From contig JAMPIV010011331.1 of assembly GCA_024509875.1 (NCBI GenBank), positions 124,001 through 188,000 of the forward strand: a stretch of DNA of 64,000 bases, given 5' to 3'. A program made the translations under genes and the position numbers. Shown in pieces: positions 12,033 through 22,340 of the stretch (position 1 is the first letter of the stretch; each line of letters starts with the position of its first letter). Under the pieces are notes generated by a model. It had not been told where the DNA came from. It saw nothing but the letters and a program-made list of their open reading frames with translations, and did not search any database. Source of the DNA: Oreohelix idahoensis (taxonomy: Eukaryota > Mollusca > Gastropoda > Stylommatophora > Oreohelicidae).

Positions 12033-13152
12033 ATGGGCCGAAAGAAACCACACGCTAAAAAGAGGAAGATTTATACCAGCCCACCAGCGCAGAACAGCCA
12101 GGGGAATAACACAATCAACAAAGAAAGACAGCCAGAGAGCAAAACTGCCCCAAGTACTCGTGCGGGGACCGAAATTTCTCCAACTCTTGATACGATGACG
12201 GAGCTAGCTGCAACGTGTATCGACCCGGTTGAGAGCCCGAATGACCAGACTCCTTGCGAGGAAGAGCAGAAAGCAGATGCAAGCAGTTCTGAACTTGATG
12301 ATGAAGACCCAGAATATGACTACATGGTGAGCGCATTAGAGCAGATAGAACAGATGTCAGAAGAAGAAGACCAGATGAAAGCGTTAGAACCAATAAAACA
12401 GATGTTGGAAAGAAGAGAACAAAGAAGACAGGAGCCTAAAACCCAGGGACCACCACCACAAGTACCCAAATCGTCAGCTGAGAAGCTGCACAAAACACCG
12501 TTGACACCACCACATGATGCCGAGATGAAAGAAGCACTATTTGAGGCGGCTCCAGTGTCAGACATCGAGATACGCCGGAATCCTACAAAGAACAGCCAAG
12601 TCCTCTGAGGTGAACAAGAGAAGCAAAATCACGAGCAGACAGAAGAGGACAGGGCACCGAGCCCGAAGACAAATACTCAACCAGTGGTAGCAGATGGGAG
12701 ATGCCGCCCAGGCGAACTAAGAAAAAGTATTCACAAAGAACAGGATCAAGAGCGCAAAATAAAAATTACGCAGTTGTCGGAAGGAGAAGCCACACTCAGG
12801 GCACTCCCGGACGACAAAGTAATCAATGTCCTGGAGAAAGTAGTAGGCAAAAGAGGCATAATTAGTATCAGAAGGCACCAACAGGGAGTGACACTTGCCC
12901 TGAATGATACAGAAAAAACTAAATCGCTGATGACTGCTCTGGCATCCGGGCCTAAAGAATTTCAGCTACCACACCGGATCAAAATCCAAGCAGAAATCTA
13001 CACTGAAACCAAGAGAGTAGTCATCAAAGGGATAGACACCAGCTTGTCAGACACAGAGGCCCTCAGCTACATCCAGGCCGAAAACCCTCGGTACAGATTC
13101 ACACACGCAGAAAGGCTTAAATCCTGGAACAAAGAAGACACCAGACTGATAA
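12033..13152 (+). pseudogene. ORF1 (gag-like) N-terminal part of the ORF1-only LINE
   Basis: It starts at ATG 12033 (MGRKKPHAKKRK, a basic, nuclear-signal-like N-terminus). An acidic, Gln/Glu-rich low-complexity region runs to about residue 190, where a TGA (12606-12608) interrupts the frame. The same frame then continues through a region typical of the segment before the zinc knuckles in I/Jockey ORF1 proteins (RRHQQGVTLALND, AERLKSWNKEDTRLI). At 13152 the CACTA-ended element cuts the gene; the frame continues precisely at 15499. With the insertion removed the protein would be about 665 residues with one in-frame stop. ORF1 proteins bind the element RNA. Confidence 0.85.
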
Positions 13153-13200
13153 CACTAGTCAACAAATTTTCAAAAGTTATTTGTACCAGAAATTAAATAT
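13153..13200 (+). repeat. Left terminal inverted repeat of the CACTA-ended element
   Basis: Two blocks, CACTAGTCAACAA (13153-13165) and TGTACCAGAAAT (13183-13194), match the right end in inverse orientation. The left arm contains extra bases between them. Confidence 0.9.
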
Positions 13201-13488
13201 ACCATTTCTTATTGATTTTGACATGCTGATTTCAAATATCATAATGAAATTCACCAATTGGCTCTGTGTTTTTTTAAAATGATGAATTTACATTACAGTA
13301 ATACAAATAATGTATGCTTGTTTAATTCTCTGGGGTGAACAGCTAGTCTTTCTACTTTAGCATTATAAAAATTGTGGTTACATACTCATTTAATTGATAT
13401 TTCAACATAAAATGATAGAAAAAATAAAAACATTATTTAAAGTTCACATATCATGTTTTAAAAAGGCATATTTGAACCCATTCCGTCA

Positions 13489-15159
13489 TTATTCAGTCGC
13501 TGTTCGAGCTCTCTTTGCTTGCTTCTTGTAGTCAATCGATGAGGTTTCTCTTGTCACAGTCCAACAGTAATCAGCAAGCATTGAAGGGCTCCAATTGCCT
13601 TGATACCTTGTCTCCATAGCAGCAATGTCCTGGTGAAATCGTTCACCATGCTCATCACTGACCTCTCCACAGTTTGACATAAAGAAATCCAGATGAGAAT
13701 CCAGAAAATGAATTTTCAAAGACTCTTATACTTCAGAAGGAGATTTTCTACAATTTCACTGTAATTATCAGATCTGTTGTTTCCAAGAAAATTGTCCACC
13801 ACTGACGTAAATGCTAGCCATGCTGCTTTTTCCTTGCCATGCAACACGCAAAGAAACTCGTCATCATGAAGAAGTTTTCGAATTTGCGGACCAACAAATA
13901 CTCCATCTCTTATTTTAGCTTCACTCATTCTTGGAAATTTTCTGATGAGGTATTTGAAAGCCTCATCTGTTTTCTCTATTGCCTTGACAAAGTTTTTCAT
14001 GAGACCCAGCTTAATGTGCAAGGGTGGCAACAAAATCTTGCTGGTTTCGACAAGTGCTGGGTTCTCAACGTTCTTACTGCCAGGCTGCAATGACTGCCTG
14101 ATTGGCCAATGTCTTCTGATGTAATGGTCACTTCGCGCACGGTTATCCCACTCACAGAGAAAGCAACAGTACTTGGTGTATCCACCCTGTAGTCCAAGCA
14201 AAAGAGCGACCACTTTTATGTTACCGCAAAGTGACCAATGATGATGATCGTAGTTTATACACTTCAAAAGCTGCTTAATGTTTTCATAAGTTTCTTTCAT
14301 ATGAACTGCGTGACCAACTGGAATTGACGGTAACACATTACCATTATTCAACAAAACAGCTTTAAGACTCGTCTTGGATGAATCAATGAAAAGCCTCCAC
14401 TCTTCCGGTATGTAATTGATTTTGAGGGCTGCCATTAAACAGAAATGTTGTGGCACGCAGAAAGGTCACCCTTCTTGAAAAAGAATGTAATAAGCGGCTT
14501 CTGGCGGTCACATAAATTGTAACATCGTCTGCCAGGAGATTCCACTGTTGCAATCTGGAACCCAAAAGCTCCGCCTTGTTCTTCGGTAAATTCAGATCTC
14601 TTACAAGATCATTCGGTTCACCTTGGGTTATTAAGTGTGGTTTAGTGGATGTACTCGTAGTTTGCTCAAAATCTGGGTCGCTTGAGGTTGATGGTTCAGG
14701 ACCACCAATGTCCTCTTCTTCATCAGTGGAAGCAGCTGAAAATGATTCTGGCGCTTTGGGAACTGGTAGGTCATCGCCATGTGGTACCGGACGTATTGGA
14801 GAGGGGATGTTTGGATATTGCAGAGTCCATATTTTCTTCTTTGATATGCCTTTCCCAATTGGAGGGACCATGCAAAAGTAACAGTTGTTGAGATGATCAG
14901 TGGGCTCTCTCCAAATCATTGGGACTGCAAAAGGCATAACTTGCCTTTTGCCAGTCAACCACAGTTTAAGATGTGCTGCACATGTATTGCAGCATATGTG
15001 TGGCGCCCAGCTCTTATCTTGATCTCCTATTCTGCAGCCAAAATACAAACTGTACGCCTTCTTAATCACTTTAGTTATATTTCGTTTTTGTGATAGAAAT
15101 GTCACCTCACCACATATATAACAGAAATTATTAGCACTGTTCACACATGTCCGAGGCAT
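13489..15159 (-). pseudogene. Uncharacterised zinc-finger transposon-like protein, frameshifted
   Basis: The gene reads right to left in three frames. The N-terminal part (15159-14383) starts MPRTCVNSANNFCYICGEVTF and has Cys pairs typical of zinc binding (CYIC, CNTC, CYFC), then a Ser/Glu-rich linker. The middle part (14456-13716) contains EEWRLFIDSSKTSLKAVLL, GYTKYCCFLCEWDNRAR and LPPLHIKLGLMKNFVKA. The C-terminal part (13719-13489) has HFLDSHLDFFMSN and EVSDEHGERFHQDI. Frame changes near 14480, 14440 and 13718 break it. From general knowledge, proteins with these motifs are abundant, multicopy and uncharacterised in invertebrate genomes. The terminal repeats around it suggest it is, or descends from, a transposase; no catalytic residues can be assigned. 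Confidence 0.8.
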
Positions 15160-15444
15160 TTCTAACTACGATACTTTTGATAAGGACAAATGCACTAACT
15201 AATGGCAACATTTTATCAGAGATAAGATATTTATACACAAAGGTGATGTAATCATAGGTAGGATTGCATCATCAACTTCTAATTACATTTTTATTGGTCA
15301 TTAGAAAAAATTATGCAATCGCCCACAACAGTTGCTTCATATATATAAATTGACCGTAATTAAATAAACTAGTAGCATATATCTTGAAAACTAGAGCCAA
15401 TCAACATTTTTTAATGCCATTTTCGTTTTCAGCACACCAAAATT

Positions 15445-15495
15445 AGTTAAGATCAGCTATTTTCATTTCTGGTACATTTTGGTTGTTGACTAGTG
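15445..15495 (-). repeat. Right terminal inverted repeat of the CACTA-ended element
   Basis: Read on the minus strand from 15495 it begins CACTAGTCAACAACCAAAAT and continues GTACCAGAAATG, mirroring the left end. Confidence 0.9.
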
Positions 15496-16376
15496 TAATA
15501 GTGACTCTACAGGGGAAAACAGTCCCAGAAAACATCACTATCCAGAATAGACCTCGAAGAGCACATGCCTTCATCCCGCCAGTGATACAATGTTCAAAGT
15601 GCCAGGGATTTTCTCACACAAGGAACACGTGCAGAAAAGAGACGGTCTGTAGATACTGTGCGGGCAGCCACGAATACAAAGACTGCCCAAAGGCCAAAAA
15701 AGACCAAGACTACAAAGCACCAAATAACAATAGAAAATGTACCAACTGCCTCGGAAAGCACGGAGCACGATACCGAGGATGTCCCGAATACCAACAAACA
15801 AGGCAAATAATTACAGTTGCCATTGGAAAGGGAGTATCGTACCAAGAGGCAAAAAACACACTGAAGGCAAGTACTCTAGGTGATAGGCGCCAAGACAGCA
15901 TAACGGAACAAGTCAGACGGCTCACGACTGAAGTGAGAGATTTGAAACAACAACTGCGAAAGGTGAGAGAAAACCGCCAGCCACACAAAAACAGAACCTC
16001 AACTGACAGATGTGAAGAAATACATGACAGCTCGGAAAGCGCGAAACATCAACAATTCATAAACGACATGAAAATAATACACCAAGACATGAAAAGAATT
16101 CAGCAACAGGTAGAAGAAGATGTAAGGAAACTGATAGAACTGAAAGATGGAAACGAACAACTACTGAAAAGAATAGAGGCAGAAAGAATGACAATTGAAG
16201 AAATTACATCAAACACAAAAGACACTAAAACGAACGACCAATCAAACGAAGAAGTCATCGAGGAAACGTGGGAAGAGCTACTCCCAACAATGATAGAAAA
16301 AGCGCTTTCCCAGATACTGGAGAAAAGGAAGACACAAGAAGCAGAAACGAGGAGGGCAAAAACTCACAAAACCTAA
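15496..16376 (+). pseudogene. ORF1 (gag-like) C-terminal part: zinc knuckles and coiled coil
   Basis: It continues ORF1 from 13152 in the same frame (...DTRLI then IVTLQGKTVPENITI). Three zinc knuckles follow: CSKCQGFSHTRNTC, CRYCAGSHEYKDC and CTNCLGKHGARYRGC, the trio seen in ORF1 proteins of I/Jockey-type LINEs and used for RNA binding. Residues after them (about 15870-16376) are rich in Gln, Lys and Glu with heptad-like spacing, suggesting a coiled coil for self-association. It ends at a stop at 16374-16376. Nothing resembling an ORF2 follows. Confidence 0.9.
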
Positions 16377-16470
16377 CAAGCCAGATAGGAAAACAACAAA
16401 TGTACACCATGAACACGCCACGACACCCCGAATGGACAAGAGCAAAGAGGTATCCTGACAGGCAGCTAGT

Positions 16471-16502
16471 GGTCCTTTTTAGGACCAGTCCTTTTCAGGA
16501 CT
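16471..16502 (+). promoter_or_regulatory. Two tandem histone-type stem-loops in the LINE 3' region
   Basis: GGTCCTTTTTAGGACC (16471-16486) and AGTCCTTTTCAGGACT (16487-16502) abut. Each has a 6-bp stem and a 4-base T-rich loop. The first fits the histone mRNA consensus GGYYYT-TTTH-ARRRCC at every position; the second differs only in the closing pair. They lie about 95 bases after the ORF1 stop and about 95 bases before the (CAA)n tail. Confidence 0.75.
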
Positions 16503-16597
16503 AACAACAGGCTAGCACCGAAGATAGTAAACACCCTATATACCCCAATTATAACCAACTTTCAGGTTGAACAGGGTATTACAGCAACATAGTAGAC

Positions 16598-16627
16598 GAA
16601 AACAACAACAACAACAACAACAACAAC
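16598..16627 (+). repeat. (CAA)n tail of the ORF1-only LINE
   Basis: About ten CAA units end at the right target duplication AGCCAAAGAAGT (16628-16639). Confidence 0.9.
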
Positions 16628-17555
16628 AGCCAAAGAAGTATCACATCAAAGTATTTGGATTTTGTGACTCAACTACCGGGTATGTTTTAAATTTCCTTTC
16701 ATATTTTGGCAATAAAACCGATCTTGATGGAGGCATGGCAGTCAAGGTTTTTCAAACACTGCTGGCACCATTTGGAAAAGGCCATCATCTGAGTGATATT
16801 ATACTACACATCAGCTAGTAACGTACTTGATTAGACAGAAAACATATTTTACAGGCACTCTGAATATAAATAGGAAAAACTTTACTGCTGAAATTAAGAC
16901 ACTGAAGCTTCATCATCTTGAAACAAAATCATTTCTTGATGACAATAATTCAATTCTTGTAACTGCATGGAAAGATAAAAAGGCAAAAAAGTCTGTGACT
17001 ACTGTGTCCTCCAAGCTTCAGTTGAAAATATTACTAAAGCAGATAAGAGAAAGCAGATGAAAACAAAACCCAAAGTGATACACGAATATAACTTTTCTAT
17101 GAATGGATGTGACTGCGTCGATCAAATTTTGGCATTTTATAATAATTTTAACAGGAAAACTTACACATGGTGGAAAAAACTGTTCCATTGGCTTCTAGAA
17201 ATTTGCCAGAGTAATGCTTTTATTCTTTATACTCTGACAAGAAATGAGAAAAGGAAACATAATATATTAGATTTCAAGTTAGCCCTCAATTAAAGAACTG
17301 ACCGAGGCAGCAGCCACTTTGATGCCCGAGGATGTACACCAAGGATCTTCTCTACTTTTACCTGGTAGACCCAGAATGTCAAATGCTGTTGAGAGACTTC
17401 AAGGAGCTCAACATCTTATTATGTGGTCTGTCAACCAGAGAAAATGCATTCAATGTAAAGCCTCCAGGAGTTCTTTTGTATGTAACGGGTGTACTGCCAA
17501 TCCTCCACTGTGCACACAGTACTGCTTCGAACAGTATCACAGCAGCAAAAATTAA

Positions 17556-18003
17556 GTTTTTATGCTGACAAACACTTTTCAAGAATGTTTAGTTATGTTT
17601 TCTTGAAAGATTTGTGCCATTCATGTGATTGTAGTTGTGTTTTCATGGTCATGGATGTTTAGGATGAAAGCTGTGAAATTTAAAAAGTTTTAATGGAATT
17701 TCTTCAGTGAGACTCATGTTACTACTTTGTGAAAAATGAAAAAAACTGGATCTTCAGTCACGCTTTTGTTGCTTGTTCTGTATTACCAAATTGATTACCC
17801 TCAAAATGAAAGAAATTAGAGTGTATTGTGACAAAAATTTCTGATGGAGGCCTTAGGTAAGTGGGGGAAAAAATTCATAATTTCAGATCATTTTTTGGGG
17901 TGGTATGTACTTATTAATCTAATACAACTAATACATTATAAATTTAGCAAAAAGAATTAATATGTTTATAATGCCCATTCATTCTCCTTTAATTTTATAC
18001 ATG
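17556..18003. other. AT-rich flank after piggyBac, nothing identified
   Basis: It may hold the 3' end of the piggyBac element, but no terminal repeat or TTAA pair could be fixed. Confidence 0.4.
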
Positions 18004-18014
18004 ATAAGTTATAC
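18004..18014. repeat. Target-site duplication of LINE B (ATAAGTTATAC), left copy
   Basis: It recurs exactly at 31780-31790 and bounds the full-length LINE B together with the LTR element inside it. Confidence 0.9.
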
Positions 18015-20167
18015 TTACTAACTTAGTCGTTCCCCTTCTACCGTGAGATGTAGAGGTTTGGAAGAGAGAGCGCCAGACTATCCTATCGGCTATCTTCCTC
18101 CTAACCTGGTTCCATTCTAGTCCTCGGGTTGTCCTGGGGGTCTGGATACCTGGCTCTTTGTTTCCCATGCTTGTCGTGGTAGCCGATCTTCTCCCATTCT
18201 GCAGACATGGCCAAACCATCTTAGTTGGGACTGTTCTACTTGGGTCTGCAGGTGGTGGGATTTAAGGCCTTGACGTATTGTCTGGTTGCGGACCCTGTTG
18301 TTACTTCAACCATCTTCCTCAGATACCTCATTTCTGAGGTTTGGATCTGGCTTTTGTGGGTTGTAGTCATTGCCCATGACTCGCATCCATATGTCAAGAC
18401 TGGGACATAGGTGGAGCGGTATACAGCCATCTTCGTTTTCTTACCAACCTCTCTCTTGCTGAGGAATCCTCGATTTATGGCCTGAAAAAGTCTCCCAGTT
18501 GCTGCTTTTCGAGTGGCCAACTCTTCTTTGATGCCTCCCTTTCGGTCTATAATAGCTCTGAGGTATTTAAAGTGGCCGACCTGCTCCAGGACCTGTTCTC
18601 CCAGCTTAAACTGATGTCTTCTTTCTTCTCGTGATATCACCATGGATTTTGTTTTAGAGCTGCTTATGACCATCCCTCTCTTCTCCAGCTCTTCCTTCCA
18701 GACTTGCAGGTTGGATTGGAGATGTGCCTCTGATTTAGCAATCAGGGCAATATCATCAGCAAATGCCAGCTCTAAAATACAGACCTGTCTCATCTTCCAG
18801 TACCACACTGAATACTTTCTTGTTCTCTCCTTACATGCCTTGATGACATCGTCCATGAGGAGTATGAAAAGATAAGGTGACAGGATATCACCTTGTCTTA
18901 CACCAGTGGTGGTCCTGAACTCTTCTGACTTATGGTTTGCTGTCCTCACATAATTTCTGCAAGACTTGTAGAAGCTCTGTATAGCACGAATCAGAGGTGC
19001 TGGAATATTCTTCCTTGCCAAACAGTCCCAAAGTTTGCTCCAGGGGACCCTGTCAAATGCCTTTTCCAGATCTATGAAACAAAGATGGATCTCACTCTTA
19101 TACTCAAGGGCCTTTTCACTCAGCTGTCTGAGTGTGAAGATTAGGTGTTGAGTACTTCGGTTTGCTCGGAATCCGCACTGGACCTCATCCAATTGTGGCT
19201 CAGCTAGGCGTCAGAGTCTCTGCTCTAGGATTCTAGAGTAGATTTACCAGGGACACTGAGAAGGGATATGCCTCTATGGTTTCCACACTATCAATTGTCA
19301 CCCTTTTTTAAAATTGGTGTTATGATGGCAATCTCCCAATCCTTTGGTATGGTCTTGTTGCACCACGCTGCCTGTAGGACCCTTAAAAGTAATAGGTCGC
19401 CTGATGCTCCCATGTACTTAACCATTTCTGGTGTTATACCATCATGCCCTGCTGCTTTGCCCATCTTGATTTTCTCCAGTGCTGCCTTCAGTTCTTCCAT
19501 CTGTATGTCATCTTCACCAACAATGGTTTTCTCTTCTGTGCTAGTGGTTATCATTTCTGATGCTTCACCATGCTCAGTATCCAGGAGTTCTGAGAAATAT
19601 TCTTTCTATCTTTTCATTACTTCCTTCGGGGCAGTAAGCAATTTGCCTTGCTTGTCCTTTATAAATTTGAGAGGGCATTGTTTTTCCTTCCTCGTGTTCT
19701 TTAGGGTCTTATAGAACAATTTCTGGTTTTCTTGCGCATCTTATTCTAGCTTTTCTCCAAATTCTTCCCAGGACTTCTGTTTTGCTGCTAGCACCTTGTT
19801 CTTTGCTTCTGTTCTGAGTGTCATATATTCTCTATATTTCTCTATTTGTCCTGCTGTGTTTTTAGCTCCTAAGTGTTGTTTCCATGCCATTTTCTTCTCT
19901 CTTATTTTCTCTTTGACTTCCTCTGTCCACCAAGGTGTCCTCTTTCTCTAATTCCCAAGTCGGACTTCACCACATGCTTCTGCAGCAGCTGTCTTTATGA
20001 TGTCCTTGAATTTAATCCAGAGGGTTTCCAAGTCATCAGGTTGTTCTTCTGTGTTGCTCACCACTTTAGCAATAAGCACCTGATATCTGGTCTTAATTTC
20101 TGGCTCTCTTGTAGGTCTTATTGCTCATTTCTCCTGTTCGTTTACTTAGTTTCTTGCGTGATGTTGG
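18015..20167 (-). pseudogene. LINE B reverse transcriptase and C-terminus
   Basis: From right to left: a linker with spacer stops, then MEELKAALEKIKMGKAAGHD (fingers), ITPILKKGDN, HRGISLLSVPGK, and the long frame 19192-18236 with DEVQCGFRANRSTQ, CFIDLEKAFDRVPW (first catalytic Asp), GVRQGDILSPYLF and FADDIALIAK (catalytic Asp pair). A thumb-like region and the usual RTE tail (WFGHVCRM and onward) follow. Stops and shifts near 19240-19290, at 18236 and in the upstream part (19555-20160) inactivate it. The copy has all motifs and the end of the element, so decay followed insertion. It would have copied LINE RNA at a nicked target. Confidence 0.9.
20163..20167. repeat. Target-site duplication of copy B (GTTGG), left copy
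   Basis: GTTGG is repeated at 30898-30902, immediately outside the LTR ends TGTCG...CCACA. Confidence 0.9.
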
Positions 20168-21376
20168 TGTCGTGTGAAATTCTAATCCACATATATAAAT
20201 TAAAACGTAAATGTAAAGCCTAACAAATAAATTTAATAAAAGGAAAGAAGAATGGTAAAGAACAGTGCTGTCACAATGACTGTACTCGAAATCCCCCTTG
20301 TTTTCTCCTTCGTCTGCAAATTGTAACGTTTCACGTTGATAGTAAAAGCCTACTGCTTCAATACCCGCTTTCTACGATAAAACGTGTACTGCCTTTCTAA
20401 GAAAAACCTTGAGATACGCAAGCTGACCTATATTTAATATTCCATTCATGTCATTTTATACACTAAGTTACCATAAACGAAAGACAGATGGACTAAGGAT
20501 AGAAAGAAAGGGAGGGGCTGAAAGCCGGAACGCAGACAATACTACCACAGTCTCGCGATACACAATTAATGCCACCCCTAACACGCGTGTAAGGCCACAA
20601 GCACTAACTTTTTTTCAAATCGACAGTGATAAAAAACACTACCCATACGAGAGTTAGGTTTTAAAACTTACAAAACGCTTATTAGGAAACATGACATTAT
20701 ACTGGCTTACGTTTGAAAGCATGACAGTACACCAGACACCATAAAGTTTGGAAGTGAGGAGGTGGCAACAGCACGACTATCCTAGAAGAAAATGCATATT
20801 CTGAACGCAGCCCCTTAGCCCCATTAAATTTATATATTTAGGTTCCTTAGGACTTGCTGACAAAGAATATGTTAAAGGTTACGCAAATAGTCTAGGAATT
20901 ACCAAATTATAGCCAAAATAAAATGGTGGTGCTGTCAGACAACACCAAAATCAGAATCGCTCAGTGGCAGATTTTGACACCACCATTGTACGGGAAATAG
21001 GTCCCCATGTTAAAACCTATTTGATTGGATAGAAGTAAATGTAAGGCTAAACACGATTAGTCGGACTATAAATACTACTTCTTTGTTGCTAGGGGAAACA
21101 GTAGTAGGGTACTTTTTTTCAAACGCTTGTGTAAACATGGCTCGATTGGTTAGACCCGCCAATATAGGCAATTAGGAGCGTCAGGTCAGGACCACATTTT
21201 CAAATAAACTTACTAAAGAACCAGTGCGTTGAGCGCCAGTGCATATTTTTCTAAATAAAAGCCTGGGACATCGGCAGATCGAAATTGTGCTATATTCATT
21301 GCCAGTCAACGTAACTGTGTATTCTTCCATGAATTGTGGTAAGCTTGAAATATTTGATATCTTTTTAATGAAAATT

Positions 21377-22340
21377 TCCCACTGTGGAAAATAAGATGCT
21401 TTCCTGAGTTAAAATCTGATATTCCAGGCATTGAAGGTAAGGGAACACAGACAGAAACACAAAGAAAGTGTATAGCAACCAAGTATATTGACCAAAGATT
21501 TCCAGCGAAGCTTTGGACACATGCATATACTGATGGTTCGGCAACAAATGCAGTTGAAAATGGGGGTGCCGGCATCCTCATAAAATTAAAGAATAGAATT
21601 CACTCTATGGCAATTGCCACTGGAAAATACTGCAACAACTTCTGTGCTGAAGCAGAAGCCCTGAAACAGGCAGCTGAAACTCTTATTGAATGCAAAGCAC
21701 AGGCAGAAAAACAGATAGTAATCTTTTCAGATGCCCTCTCAATAATATCAGCGCTGAAGAGCCACCAAACTAAAGGACTGAAAGATCTGATAATCTCCCT
21801 TGAAAGACTGGCCGAATGCTTCAAGAAGTGCACTATCCAGTGGATACCAGCCCATTGCAACATACCAGGAAATGAAGAGGCAGATAGACTTGCTAAAGAA
21901 GGAGGTGCCTTACAGCAAAATGATATAGAGACAACTTACGCAACGGCAAAGACCACTATAAAGGCTACATTCAAGTCCAAATGGGAAAGAGAGCACTCGG
22001 GACATTTGAAAAATGACGCATATCATCAACTATCCAGAAAAGAACAGGTCATCATTTTTCGACTGCGCATTGGGCACAACAGATTGAGATACCATCTGTA
22101 CCACAAATACAAAATTGGTGCAACAGATCTCTGCACCTGCGGTACCAGCCCGATGACAGTCGAACACCTGCTGCAGTACTGCCCAACCTACAGTAATGAA
22201 CGGGGTAGCATATGGCAACAACCTACTTCTGTCAACGAAAAACTGTTTGGAGATGTCGGGAACCTTGAGTTGACTGCTGCCTTTATTAGAGTCATAAATG
22301 TGGAAGTCTGAAGGCGAACGAGGAAGAAGAAGAAGAAGAA
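21377..22340 (+). mobile_element. 5'-truncated I-like LINE carrying RNase H, in the 5' LTR of copy B
   Basis: It is absent from the same place in the 3' LTR (29463/29464), which serves as an empty site. It ends in (GAA)n. The strongly 5'-truncated insert keeps only the 3' end of ORF2. No clear target duplication could be found; at most about 3 bases (GAA) could be shared. Confidence 0.9.
21388..22311 (+). CDS. LINE ORF2 C-terminus: RNase H domain and terminal zinc motif (fragment)
   Basis: The frame is open from about 21388 to the stop at 22309-22311, about 307 codons, with the true start missing. RNase H catalytic positions are present: AYTDGSATNA (Asp), AEAEALKQA (Glu), FSDALSI (Asp) and WIPAHCNIPGNEEADRLAK (His and last Asp). 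This domain removes RNA from RNA/DNA hybrids during LINE copying. A Cys/His motif follows (CTCGTSPMTVEHLLQYC), typical of I- and Jockey-like elements that end this way. The frame has no internal stop, in keeping with a recent insertion. It cannot be expressed as an independent gene. Confidence 0.9.
   Translation, partial: KIRCFPELKSDIPGIEGKGTQTETQRKCIATKYIDQRFPAKLWTHAYTDGSATNAVENGGAGILIKLKNRIHSMAIATGKYCNNFCAEAEALKQAAETLIECKAQAEKQIVIFSDALSIISALKSHQTKGLKDLIISLERLAECFKKCTIQWIPAHCNIPGNEEADRLAKEGGALQQNDIETTYATAKTTIKATFKSKWEREHSGHLKNDAYHQLSRKEQVIIFRLRIGHNRLRYHLYHKYKIGATDLCTCGTSPMTVEHLLQYCPTYSNERGSIWQQPTSVNEKLFGDVGNLELTAAFIRVINVEV

Larger units (their letters stand above)
13153..15495 (-). mobile_element. 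CACTA-ended DNA transposon (2343 bp), unclassified family
   Basis: It starts CACTAGTCAACAA and ends with the exact reverse complement TTGTTGACTAGTG. A second inverted block, TGTACCAGAAAT, lies 17 bases further in on the left and 5 bases further in on the right. It is flanked by a 3-bp duplication TAA (13150-13152 and 15496-15498), and removing the element plus one TAA restores the ORF1 reading frame exactly. CACTA ends with 3-bp duplications are characteristic of the EnSpm/CACTA superfamily. One degraded gene lies on the minus strand (15159 to 13489). The link between this gene family and CACTA ends is my inference from this copy. Confidence 0.85.
11921..16627 (+). mobile_element. ORF1-only non-LTR retrotransposon with (CAA)n tail
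   Basis: It is inserted in piggyBac with a 12-bp target duplication. It has a 112-base 5' leader, an ORF1 beginning at ATG 12033, a 3' region of about 220 bases and a (CAA)n tail at about 16598-16627. Without the CACTA-ended insertion (13153-15498) it measures about 2.36 kb. There is no endonuclease or reverse transcriptase: only about 220 bases separate the ORF1 stop (16374-16376) from the tail. It is therefore either a naturally ORF1-only element, comparable in layout to mammalian HAL1, or an internally deleted LINE of the I/Jockey group. It would need enzymes from another LINE to move. Confidence 0.85.
11090..17555 (+). pseudogene. piggyBac transposase pseudogene, split at 11920/16628
   Basis: A DDE_Tnp_1_7-type transposase. 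The first part (about 11170-11920) contains an acidic N-terminus, PLDCLKALLTDDVLQLL, the IKHYWSRNESFY region and the ENLSDKMVVGF region that precedes the first catalytic Asp. The second part (16628-17555) resumes with PKKYHIKVFGFCDSTTGYV, holding the first catalytic Asp. It continues with GKGHHLSD (second Asp region, frameshifted), NGCDCVDQ (third Asp region) and a C-terminal Cys-rich motif (CIQCKASR ... CNGCTANPPLC). Breaks include a stop at 11637-11639, a frameshift near 11880, stops at 16816-16821 and further shifts near 17056 and 17300. Terminal repeats and TTAA duplications were not found. The insertion at 11921-16627 is flanked by AGCCAAAGAAGT. Confidence 0.9.
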
